From: Streptomyces sp. KMM 9044
GTDB taxonomy: Bacteria; Actinomycetota; Actinomycetes; Streptomycetales; Streptomycetaceae
Direction of reading: 5' to 3'
Assembly (NCBI RefSeq): GCF_024701375.2
Contig: NZ_CP113910.1
Coordinates: 6,138,001 to 6,202,000 of the forward strand
DNA: 64,000 bases
A program made the position numbers and the translations under genes. Each line of letters starts with the position of its first letter. The first letter of the stretch is position 1. The notes below the pieces were generated by a model. That model did no database searches, had not been told where the DNA came from, and saw only the letters and a program-made list of their open reading frames with translations. Below, piece by piece: positions 1-6,919 of this stretch.

Positions 1-1
1 C

Positions 2-268
2 CGCGACTGGCACGTCGGCAGCTCCGCACCGGGGGAGCCGGCACCGCCGTCCACCACCCGCCCCGATCCGTTCGGGCACCACGACGTCCCCGCCCCGCGG
101 CCCGTGGAGCCGGACGGGACACCGGAGTCACGGCCGGGTCCAGAGTCGGCAACCCGGTCGGCCGAACCACCGGCCGCCGCCGGCCCTGCGGAACCGGCCC
201 GCGCCGGGCGTCTGGCAGCGCTTCCTGCGCTGGTGGCGCGGCTACTGGCCAGAGGCGAGGGGGGCTGA
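2..268 (+). CDS. Partial CDS, proline-rich C-terminus of unknown protein
   Basis: The gene is cut by the left edge, so only the last ~88 codons are visible. The frame ending with TGA at 266-268 is rich in Pro, Ala, Glu and Ser and looks like a disordered tail. Its third positions are nearly all G/C up to about base 180, then A and T third positions become common. From about 190 the +1 neighbouring frame takes over: it is G/C-rich at third positions, reads a Trp/Arg-rich stretch (WQRFLRWWRGYW) and runs to TGA at 279-281. The true C-terminus may therefore lie in that frame, reached through an indel. Function unknown. Either end overlaps the 3' end of the convergent pseudouridine synthase gene. 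Confidence 0.45.
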   Translation, partial: RDWHVGSSAPGEPAPPSTTRPDPFGHHDVPAPRPVEPDGTPESRPGPESATRSAEPPAAAGPAEPARAGRLAALPALVARLLARGEGG

Positions 269-1303
269 GGGCGGCCCGTGAGCAGCGGACCGGGCCGTGG
301 TGGTCCGCGCCTCGGCGGTCCGGCCGTCTGGAGCGCGGTCGCCGTCGGCACGGTCGTCCGCGGCCCAGTCCTCGTACGACGTCCACGCCGTGAGCGTCCG
401 GCCACTGCGCAACCGGTGCCGTGCCCCCGTCACCGGGTCGGTGAACTCCAATGCCCGCGCGAGCAGTTGCAAAGGGTGCCGGAAGTCACCGGCCGGGACG
501 GGGCCGGTCACCTCCGGATACAGGGGGTCGCCGAGGATCGGCACGCCCAGGGCGTTCATGTGTACCCGCAGCTGATGGGTCTGCCCGGTGCCGGGCACCA
601 GCCGGTACCGGGCGAGGCCGTCGGCCCGGTGGACCAGGAGCTCGACCCGGCTGAGCGCGTTCGGCTCGCCCTCGACCTCGCGGGCGGCCAGCACTCCATG
701 CTCCTTCACGATCCGGCTGCGCACGGTCCGGGGCAGGGTGAGCGCCGGATCGTGGGGCGCGACGGCCTCGTACTCCTTGTGGATCAGCCGGTCGCGGAAC
801 AGCGTCTGGTACGCGCCCCGCTCCTCCGGCCGCACGGTGAACAGCACCAGCCCGGCGGTGAGCCGGTCGAGACGGTGCGCGGCGCCCAGCAGCGGGATAT
901 CCAGCTCGCGGCGCAGCCGGGCCAGCGCGGTCTCGGCGACATGGCTGCCGCGCGGGGTGGTGGCCAGGAAGTGGGGCTTGTCGGCGACGACGATGTGCTC
1001 GTCCCGGTACACGATCTCCAGCGGGAACGGCACCGGCACCTCGGCCGGCAGCTCCCGGTGGAACCACACGAACAGTCCTGGCACACAGGGGGCGTCGGCC
1101 GGCACGGGCCGCCCGTCCGCGCCCACGATCAGTCCCGCGTCGAACATGGCGTCGACGACACCGGAGCCGGCCGGGAGCCGGGCCACGAGATGGTCCCGCA
1201 CGGTGGCCCACGCCCCCGCGCCGGGCAGCCGCACCCGCACCGGGTCCACACCGTCGCGCTGCGGCAGCGGGGAGGGCGGGACGGTCCTGCGTCTGCGGGT
1301 CAC
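242..1303 (-). CDS. RluA-family RNA pseudouridine synthase
   Basis: Predicted to isomerise specific uridines in rRNA or tRNA to pseudouridine. The RluA signature HRLDRLTAGL is at residues 143-152, with the catalytic Asp at 146. Upstream are the family segments around YRDEHIVVADKP (99-110) and a PRGSHV stretch; the second half carries the RVHMNALGVPILGDPLYP block typical of the fold's C-terminal strands. At 353 residues it is in the usual range, with a ~40-residue polar Ala/Arg/Thr tail beyond the domain. The N-terminus resembles an S4-like or linker region, but I cannot define an S4 domain with confidence. Which RNA position it modifies cannot be read from sequence. Confidence 0.9.
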   Translation of the reverse strand: MTRRRRTVPPSPLPQRDGVDPVRVRLPGAGAWATVRDHLVARLPAGSGVVDAMFDAGLIVGADGRPVPADAPCVPGLFVWFHRELPAEVPVPFPLEIVYRDEHIVVADKPHFLATTPRGSHVAETALARLRRELDIPLLGAAHRLDRLTAGLVLFTVRPEERGAYQTLFRDRLIHKEYEAVAPHDPALTLPRTVRSRIVKEHGVLAAREVEGEPNALSRVELLVHRADGLARYRLVPGTGQTHQLRVHMNALGVPILGDPLYPEVTGPVPAGDFRHPLQLLARALEFTDPVTGARHRLRSGRTLTAWTSYEDWAADDRADGDRAPDGRTAEARTTTARSAAHGPPSAPLASGQ

Positions 1304-1314
1304 GAAGGTCGAGG

Positions 1315-1602
1315 CTACGCTTCCGCCCCGCCCTGTTCCTCATGCCGCACCACCCGCCTGACCTCGGCCTCGACCGCATGGCGCGTTTTTCCCTCGGCCC
1401 GCGCGAACTCGCTCACCGCCACCTGGACGTCACGGGCGAGGTCGCGCCAGGCCCGCCAGGCCGTCTCCCATGTGGTGGTCTGCCTGCTGCTCCACTTGGT
1501 GCCCGTGGGAGATCCGTACGTCTTCCGCAGATGGCGCACGCGCACATGCGCCTCGTCCGCCGCACGCTGCTTGGCCACGAGTTCTTCGAAGGTGACTGTC
1601 AC
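1315..1602 (-). CDS. Small conserved hypothetical protein
   Basis: A 95-residue charged, largely helical protein starting MTVTFEELVAKQRAADEAH, with several Trp in the middle (WETAWRAWRDLARDVQ) and an Arg/Glu-rich end. No signal peptide, membrane segment or enzyme motif is visible. It has normal Streptomyces codon use and lies just upstream of the pseudouridine synthase on the same strand, with an 11-bp gap, so the two may be cotranscribed. I do not recognise a family. Confidence 0.65.
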   Translation of the reverse strand: MTVTFEELVAKQRAADEAHVRVRHLRKTYGSPTGTKWSSRQTTTWETAWRAWRDLARDVQVAVSEFARAEGKTRHAVEAEVRRVVRHEEQGGAEA

Positions 1603-1758
1603 GCGCCCGGATCCTCGGGCAACGGGCGGGGGCGGGACACCGCGCCACGCCGCCCGCCGCGGCGCGGGGGCCGGGGTTCACCCGACCGGCGCCGTCACGT
1701 GTGCCGGCCGGGATGCCGGCTCGGGCGGGGCAGCGGATCAGTGGTGGTCCGAGGACGA

Positions 1759-2054
1759 CTCAGATGCGGTCCAGGGGTGACTCGGTGGCTGCCCGGCGAC
1801 GGCTCATCCGGCCGCGGCCGCCGACTCCGGCTGCTCCTGCTCCGCCTCGACCCGTGCGTTCCACTCCTGCTTCGAGGCCTGCCAGCCGTCCTCGTTGTGG
1901 CCGCGCCTCAGATGCGGTCCAGGGGTGACTCGGTGGCTGCCCGGCGACGGCTCATCCGGCCGCGGCCGCCGACTCCGGCTGCTCCTGCTCCGCCTCGACC
2001 CGTGCGTTCCACTCCTGCTTCGAGGCCTGCCAGCCGTCCTCGTTGTGGCCGCGC
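1759..2054. repeat. 148-bp perfect tandem duplication
   Basis: Two head-to-tail copies, 1759-1906 and 1907-2054, are identical over 148 bp; the next base also matches. The right copy contains the last ~103 bp of the siderophore-interacting protein gene (stop at 1952-1954) plus 45 bp downstream. The left copy repeats that gene end as a non-functional echo, with its stop at 1804-1806. Because 148 is not a multiple of three, the copy is out of frame, but it lies beyond the stop and leaves the gene intact. Perfect identity argues for a recent event. Confidence 0.95.
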
Positions 2055-2806
2055 CGCCAGTAGCCGGAGACCGAGAGGTCCTCGCGCGCGATCTGCCGCT
2101 CGACCCGCAGCAGATGGCGCAGCTCCTTGACGAAGTGCGCCTCGCCGTGGACGAAGGCATGCACCCGGCCCTCGGGGAACTCCAGGTCCTGCACGGCCTC
2201 CACCAGAGCCTCGCCGACCGGACGATCCCCCCGGTGCAGCCAGGTGACCGCCACCTCGGAGTCGATCTTCTGCTCCTCCCGGGACCCCTCGACCTCCACG
2301 AAGGCATACGCCCTGGCCCCGCTCGGCAGGGCCTCCAGCGACCGGGCGATCGCGGGCAGCGCGCTCTCGTCGCCCACCAGCAGATGCCAGTCGGCGCCAG
2401 GGTCGGGGGCGTAGGCGCCGCCGGGGCCGAGGAAGAACACGGTCTCGCCCGGCAGGACCCGCCGGGCCCAGGGGCCTGCCAGCCCTTCGTCACCGTGGAT
2501 CACGAAGTCCAGCGTCAGCTCGAGCTGCCCGGCGTCCCAGTGGCGCACGGTGTACGTCCGGGTCACCGGCCACTGGTCGCGCGGGAACTCCTCGCGGATC
2601 CGCTGCATGTCGAACGGCTCGGGGTAGGTGACGCCCTCGGCGGGGAACAGCAGCTTCACATAGTGATCGGTGCAGGTGTCCGCCGTGAAGTCGGCCAGGC
2701 CCTCACCGCCCAGCACCACCCGCTGCATGTGCGGGGTCAGCCGCTCGGTGCGGAGCACCTGCCCGGAGTGGGGCTTGCGCGGCTGGCGTCCCGGTCGCTG
2801 TGCCAT
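1952..2806 (-). CDS. Siderophore-interacting protein (FAD/NAD(P)H ferric-siderophore reductase)
   Basis: A 284-residue flavoprotein of the siderophore-interacting (ViuB/YqjH-like) family, expected to reduce ferric siderophores in the cytoplasm and release Fe(II). The flavin-binding RxYT motif is at residues 83-86 (RTYT). The C-terminal NAD(P)-binding half carries HLLVGDESALPAIARSLE and ends with the family's GYWRRGHNEDGW block followed by an acidic/Ala tail. The ATG start has GGGAG five bases upstream. An IdeR/DmdR-like palindrome lies 20 bp upstream of the start, so iron repression is likely. The 3' end is duplicated in tandem. Confidence 0.92.
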   Translation of the reverse strand: MAQRPGRQPRKPHSGQVLRTERLTPHMQRVVLGGEGLADFTADTCTDHYVKLLFPAEGVTYPEPFDMQRIREEFPRDQWPVTRTYTVRHWDAGQLELTLDFVIHGDEGLAGPWARRVLPGETVFFLGPGGAYAPDPGADWHLLVGDESALPAIARSLEALPSGARAYAFVEVEGSREEQKIDSEVAVTWLHRGDRPVGEALVEAVQDLEFPEGRVHAFVHGEAHFVKELRHLLRVERQIAREDLSVSGYWRRGHNEDGWQASKQEWNARVEAEQEQPESAAAAG

Positions 2807-2826
2807 GGGGTCTCCCTGTCACTCGG

Positions 2827-2846
2827 TTAGGTATACCTAAGTTAAC
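2827..2846 (-). promoter_or_regulatory. Iron-box-like operator upstream of the siderophore-interacting gene
   Basis: TTAGGTATACCTAA (2827-2840) is a perfect 14-bp palindrome, followed by GTTAAC. It resembles the iron box bound by DtxR-family repressors (IdeR, DmdR) in actinobacteria and lies 20 bp upstream of the start codon, where repressor binding would cover the promoter. The match to the 19-bp consensus is incomplete, so the assignment rests on the palindrome plus the function of the downstream gene. Confidence 0.75.
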
Positions 2847-2861
2847 ACTCCCGTTCCCTGA

Positions 2862-3818
2862 TCACCCGGCGCACCGGCGGTGTTCCTCCCGTGCGAGGGT
2901 GGTCAGCAGCCGCTCCAGGGAGCCGCCCAGACCCCAGCGGGCCGCCAGTTCCCGTACGGCCTCCGGGTCGCGCGGCATCCGCGGCAGAGCCGTGTCGACC
3001 TCCGGGATCGGGACGTCGTCCGCGACCCGCACGACCTTCGGGGCGACCGCCAGATACGGGCCCGCCTCGGTGAGGCGCCTTCGCTGGGTCGGGGTGAGCC
3101 TGGCCTGCGGATCGTCGACCGCCGCCAGAATCCCGGCCAGGTCGCCGAACTCGGCCAGCAGCTTGGCGGCCGTCTTCTCACCCACTCCCGGTACGCCCGG
3201 CAGGCCGTCGCTCGGGTCGCCCCGCAGCAGGGCCAGATCCACGTACCCCGGGCCGCCCACCCCGTACCTCTCGCGCAGCACGGCCTCGTCGGTGATCTGG
3301 AGCGTGCCGACGCCCCTGAGCGGATACAGCACCCGCACCCCGCGCGCGTCGTCCACCAGTTGGTACAGGTCACGGTCCCCGGTGACGATGTCCACCGGGC
3401 CGCGCGCCCGCGCCGTGAACGTGCCGATCACGTCGTCCGCCTCGTACGCGGCGACGCCCACGCGCGCGATACCGACGGCGTCCAGCACGGCCTCGATGAC
3501 CGGCACCTGCGGAGACAGAGTGTCGGGCACCTTCTCCTCGTCGGGGCCCGACGGGCGCTCCCCGGCCACGCGGTGCGCCTTGTAGGAGGGGATCAGTTCC
3601 ACCCGCCACGCCGGGCGCCAGTCGGCGTCCATACAGGCCACCAGCTCGTCCGGGTGATGGTCCTTGACCAGGCGGTCGATGAAGTCGAGCAGCCCGCGCA
3701 CGGCGTTCACCGGCGAGCCGTCCGGGGCCCTGACGGAGTCCGGGACGCCGAAGTAGGCCCGGAAGTAAAGAGAAGCGGTATCGAGGAGCATCAGTCGTCC
3801 GGTCACGCTCCGCATCAT
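2862..3818 (-). CDS. 5'-3' exonuclease (PolA N-terminal-type flap nuclease)
   Basis: A free-standing homologue of the 5' nuclease domain of DNA polymerase I, likely acting on flaps or RNA primers. The metal-site N-terminus reads MLLDTASLYFRAYFG, followed by ACMDADWRP, acidic clusters EADDVIG and VTGDRDLYQL, and the helix-hairpin DNA-binding segment GVPGVGEKTAAKLL. These are the family landmarks, in order. At ~318 residues it matches stand-alone actinobacterial exonucleases. The open frame extends to 3887, but the added residues look non-coding. I place the start at the MM pair (3818); the internal ATG at the MLLDTAS position is also possible, and neither has a convincing Shine-Dalgarno. Confidence 0.88.
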   Translation of the reverse strand: MMRSVTGRLMLLDTASLYFRAYFGVPDSVRAPDGSPVNAVRGLLDFIDRLVKDHHPDELVACMDADWRPAWRVELIPSYKAHRVAGERPSGPDEEKVPDTLSPQVPVIEAVLDAVGIARVGVAAYEADDVIGTFTARARGPVDIVTGDRDLYQLVDDARGVRVLYPLRGVGTLQITDEAVLRERYGVGGPGYVDLALLRGDPSDGLPGVPGVGEKTAAKLLAEFGDLAGILAAVDDPQARLTPTQRRRLTEAGPYLAVAPKVVRVADDVPIPEVDTALPRMPRDPEAVRELAARWGLGGSLERLLTTLAREEHRRCAG

Positions 3819-4006
3819 GCCGTACGCCACCGACAGGGCCCGGCAGCCGCCCGGCAGCACCGGCCCGTCACGCGCCGCGCACGGCACGACACGGCTTGGA
3901 TGTGACGCAGGACACGATTGTGTTTGGGGTGGACGAAAGGGGGGAGGCGCGGCCCCGGAGCGATGCCCGTTGCGAGTTCAACTCCTCTTCATTGCCGTCG
4001 AGACAA

Positions 4007-4018
4007 GAGGTACGCGTG
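4007..4018 (+). promoter_or_regulatory. Orphaned Shine-Dalgarno and GTG start of the ABC ATPase gene
   Basis: AAGAGG five bases before GTG (4016-4018) starts a frame VSSRL that is cut by the insertion sequence. Removing the element and one target copy fuses this frame exactly to the ATPase: V S S R L, then E A E H L Y. This was almost certainly the native translation start. It now has no gene attached. Confidence 0.85.
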
Positions 4019-4026
4019 TCATCCAG

Positions 4027-4032
4027 GCTAGA
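4027..4032. repeat. Left target-site duplication of the IS (GCTAGA)
   Basis: GCTAGA flanks the element here and again at 5842-5847. Identical 6-bp flanks immediately outside matching inverted repeats are the signature of transposition, and 5-6 bp is in the range reported for IS1634-like elements. Confidence 0.9.
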
Positions 4033-5841
4033 CCCATCCTCCGCGCGTAGCGGTATCGGTTGAATCCGCTGGTGGGCCGTAACGGTGGGCGGGGTGTCGG
4101 TGTTGTCTGAGCATGTTGATGACTCCGCCTCCTGCCCGCCGTGTCGCTGTCCGGCGTGAGCGTGGCCCGCTGCGCATGCGTGCGGTGGTGACGCAGGTGG
4201 TGACCAAGCGTCTGGGCGCTCTGCCCGTGGTCGCGGAGTTTCTGCATCGACTGCGGGTGGCCGATACCGTCGATGGGCTGTGTCCGGTGCGGGATCTGGC
4301 GCTGGCCACGCACGGCGAGGTGATCGAGGCCCTGGTCGCCAACCGGCTCACCAGCCCCCGGCCTTTGGTCCGTGTGGAGGACTGGGCCCGGACCTGGGCG
4401 GTCAAGGAGGTCATGGAGCTCGATCCCGGGCTGCTCAACGACGACCGGCTCGGCCGCGCCCTGGACGCGATCGCCCCGCACCTGGACGAGATCACCGGAT
4501 CGATCGCCGCCCGGGCGATCTGCGAGTTCGGGATCGACACCGCCACCTTGCACTGGGACATGACCTCGATGTCGCTGACCGGGGCCTTCGACCCCGAAGA
4601 CCAGGACCCGGACTATCCCACGGTCGCCTACGGGCACCCGAAGGACCGGCGGGTGGACCTCAAGCAGATCCAGGCCGGCCTGGGGATCAGCGCGGACGGG
4701 GCCATCCCCCTGCTGGCCACCGCGGTCTCCGGCCAGAGCGGCGAGATCACCCAGGTGGTCTCGGCGATGGCGCGGTTCCAGAAGACCGCCGCCGTCAAGC
4801 GCTTCCTGATGATCGGGGACAGCAAACTGGTCTCCTACGACAACCTCACCGCGCTGTCCGGCGCGCAGGTCGAGTTCATCGCACCGCTCGCGGCCTCGGC
4901 CACCGACACGGCGGTGTTCGCCGCCCTCGACCCCGCCACCGCGGAGCGAGTCGACTACGTCCCGGTGCGGGTGGCCGACCGCCCCACCATGGACCGCCCC
5001 GACTACCGGGTCCTGGAAGACACCCACACCCTGACCGGCAAACGCAGAAGCGACCCGCCGATCACCGTGCGCCGCATCCTGGTCCACAGCGCCGGCAACG
5101 CCCTCGCGCAGGCCAAGGCCCGCGACAAACGCCTTTCCAAGGCCCGTGAAGACCTGGACAAGCTCGCGCGGCTGGCCGGCAGTCGCTACTACCCGACCCG
5201 CGACAAGGTCTCCGCGAAGATCGGGGTGATCGCCGCCAAGCGGCGCGTCACCGACTGCCTGCGCACCCACATCACCGACGGCCCCGACGGGAAACCCGCC
5301 CTCACCTGGCACTTCGACCAGGACGTGCTCGACATCCAGGCCAACGCCGACGGCTGGTACGCACTGATCACCAACCAGGACCCCATCAAAGCCGACGCCG
5401 CCGCGGTGTTCCTGGCCTACAAGGGCCAGCCCCAGGTCGAGCGCCGCTACAGCGAACTCAAGGGCCCCCTGGCCGTCGCGCCGCTCTTCCTCCACGGCAA
5501 CAAACGCATCGCCGCGCTGCTGCACGTACTCATGCTCGCCCTGCTGGTCTACAGCCTGATCGAACGACAGGTACGCCGAGCCCTGGAACGCGATGGCAGC
5601 CCGGACGGCAGGATGACCGGCCTCTACCCGGACAACCGCCGCGAACGCCCCACCGCCCGCATGATCTTCTACCACCTCGGTGAACTCGACCTGGCCACCA
5701 GCCCCGGCAACTGCACGCCCCAAGTACTCCACATCACCCGCGGCGTGCAGCTGCACCTCCTCGACCTGCTGGAAATCAACCTGTCCTGACCAGCGCCAGC
5801 CCGACAGACGTCACTCAGACCAGTGACGTGCGGAGGATGGG
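4033..5841 (+). mobile_element. Complete IS1634-type insertion sequence, 1809 bp
   Basis: The ends are imperfect inverted repeats: CCCATCCTCCGCGCG at 4033-4047 and, read on the opposite strand, CCCATCCTCCGCACG at 5827-5841 (14 of 15 match). Direct GCTAGA copies flank both ends. The element carries one intact transposase gene in the same orientation as the interrupted ABC transporter operon. It sits in the fifth codon of the ATPase gene. Intact ends, an intact transposase and perfect target copies suggest recent insertion. Confidence 0.93.
4113..5789 (+). CDS. IS1634-family transposase (IS4-like DDE type, DUF4277 N-terminus)
   Basis: A 558-residue transposase. The N-terminal ~110 residues (RMRAVVTQVVTKRLGALPVV onwards) resemble DUF4277, found at the front of IS1634-family transposases. 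The catalytic region includes DMTSMSLTG (first acidic residue), YGHPKDRRVDLKQIQAGL, MIGDSKLVS (second Asp) and, near the end, YSELKGPLAVAPLFL, which carries the Tyr-to-Lys/Glu signature of IS4-group enzymes. The frame is intact. Two ATGs lie close together (4113 and 4119) with no strong Shine-Dalgarno. It is flanked directly by the element's inverted ends. Confidence 0.9.
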   Translation: MLMTPPPARRVAVRRERGPLRMRAVVTQVVTKRLGALPVVAEFLHRLRVADTVDGLCPVRDLALATHGEVIEALVANRLTSPRPLVRVEDWARTWAVKEVMELDPGLLNDDRLGRALDAIAPHLDEITGSIAARAICEFGIDTATLHWDMTSMSLTGAFDPEDQDPDYPTVAYGHPKDRRVDLKQIQAGLGISADGAIPLLATAVSGQSGEITQVVSAMARFQKTAAVKRFLMIGDSKLVSYDNLTALSGAQVEFIAPLAASATDTAVFAALDPATAERVDYVPVRVADRPTMDRPDYRVLEDTHTLTGKRRSDPPITVRRILVHSAGNALAQAKARDKRLSKAREDLDKLARLAGSRYYPTRDKVSAKIGVIAAKRRVTDCLRTHITDGPDGKPALTWHFDQDVLDIQANADGWYALITNQDPIKADAAAVFLAYKGQPQVERRYSELKGPLAVAPLFLHGNKRIAALLHVLMLALLVYSLIERQVRRALERDGSPDGRMTGLYPDNRRERPTARMIFYHLGELDLATSPGNCTPQVLHITRGVQLHLLDLLEINLS

Positions 5842-6919
5842 GCTAGAGGCCGAACACCTCTACAAGGCGTTCGGCAGACGACCGGGCCAGGCGGTCGAGA
5901 GACTGCGCCAGAACGAGACCGACCGTGAGGAGTTACGTGCCCGCGGCACGACGGCAGCCGTCATCGACGCCTCGTTCGCCGTGGAGCCCGGCGAGATCTT
6001 CGTCGTGATGGGCCTGTCCGGTTCCGGCAAGTCCACTCTGCTGCGCATGCTGAACGGCCTGTCGGAGCCGACCGCCGGAGTGGTGCGCTTCGACGGCGAG
6101 GACCTCACCGCGCTGTCCGACCGCGAGCTGCGCGCGGTCCGCTCCAGGAAGATCAGCATGGTCTTCCAGCACTTCGCGCTGTTCCCGCACCGCAGCGTTC
6201 GTGAGAACGCCGCCTACGGTCTTGAAGTGCAGGGCGTGCCCCGCGCCGAGCGCGAACGCCGCGCCGACGAGGCGCTCGCCCTGTGTGGCCTGGCCGGCTG
6301 GGAGCGGTCCTGGCCCGACGAGCTCTCCGGCGGCATGCAGCAGCGTGTGGGCCTCGCCCGCGCGCTCGCGACCGACGCCGACCTGTTGCTGATGGACGAG
6401 TCCTTCAGCGCGCTCGACCCGCTGATCCGCCGCGACATGCAGGACCAGCTGGTGGAGCTGCAGAAGAAGCTGAAGAAGACGATCGTCTTCATCACGCACG
6501 ACCTCAACGAGGCCATGCGCCTGGGTGACCGCATCGCGGTGATGCGCGACGGCCGTATCGTGCAGATCGGCACCGCGCAGGACATCCTGATCCGCCCGGC
6601 CAACGACTACGTCGCCTCCTTCACCCAGGACGTCGACCGCTCCCGGGTGCTGACCGCCGGCGCCGTGATGGAGCGCGAGGTGCGCGGCGACGAGGCCGAC
6701 TGCACGTGCGAGACCGCGACGGCGCAGACGCCGTTCACCGACCTGTGCGCGATGAGTGCCCGTGCGGCGCACCCCGTGGCGGTCCTCGACGGCGAGGGCA
6801 CGGTCATCGGCGTCGTGCCCCGGCAGCGGCTCGTCGGTTCCATCGGTGACGAGGAGGGTGCCCCCGGTACCTGCGACTCCCCGCGCGGCGAGGGCGAGAA
6901 GGTGATGGCCCGTGCCTAG
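5828..6919 (+). CDS. Glycine betaine/proline-type ABC transporter ATP-binding protein, 5' end replaced by an IS end
   Basis: ATPase of an osmoprotectant (ProV/OpuAA-type) importer. Walker A GLSGSGKST is at ~62-70, Q-loop VFQHFALFPHRSVRENAAYG follows, then the ABC signature LSGGMQQRVGLARAL and Walker B DLLLMDESFSALD. The C-terminus keeps a CBS-like segment (AHPVAVLDGEGTVIGVVPRQ) typical of these ATPases. The native start (GTG 4016) was separated by the insertion sequence. The current frame can begin at GTG 5828 inside the IS inverted repeat or ATG 5837, but neither is well placed relative to a Shine-Dalgarno. A TTA leucine codon lies at 5933-5935. It overlaps the permease gene by 8 bp. Confidence 0.88.
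   Translation: MRRMGLEAEHLYKAFGRRPGQAVERLRQNETDREELRARGTTAAVIDASFAVEPGEIFVVMGLSGSGKSTLLRMLNGLSEPTAGVVRFDGEDLTALSDRELRAVRSRKISMVFQHFALFPHRSVRENAAYGLEVQGVPRAERERRADEALALCGLAGWERSWPDELSGGMQQRVGLARALATDADLLLMDESFSALDPLIRRDMQDQLVELQKKLKKTIVFITHDLNEAMRLGDRIAVMRDGRIVQIGTAQDILIRPANDYVASFTQDVDRSRVLTAGAVMEREVRGDEADCTCETATAQTPFTDLCAMSARAAHPVAVLDGEGTVIGVVPRQRLVGSIGDEEGAPGTCDSPRGEGEKVMARA
5842..5847. repeat. Right target-site duplication of the IS (GCTAGA)
   Basis: Matches 4027-4032. The last three bases belong to the Leu-Glu codons of the ATPase reading frame. Confidence 0.9.

Noticed and set aside
1804..2493. A 229-codon minus frame ending in the left copy of the duplication
   Set aside because: Out of frame with the siderophore protein; it only picks up the right frame in the duplicated tail because 148 is not a multiple of three.
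3978..5756. A 592-codon minus frame across the insertion sequence
   Set aside because: Antisense to an intact transposase and spans the IS end; low-complexity composition.
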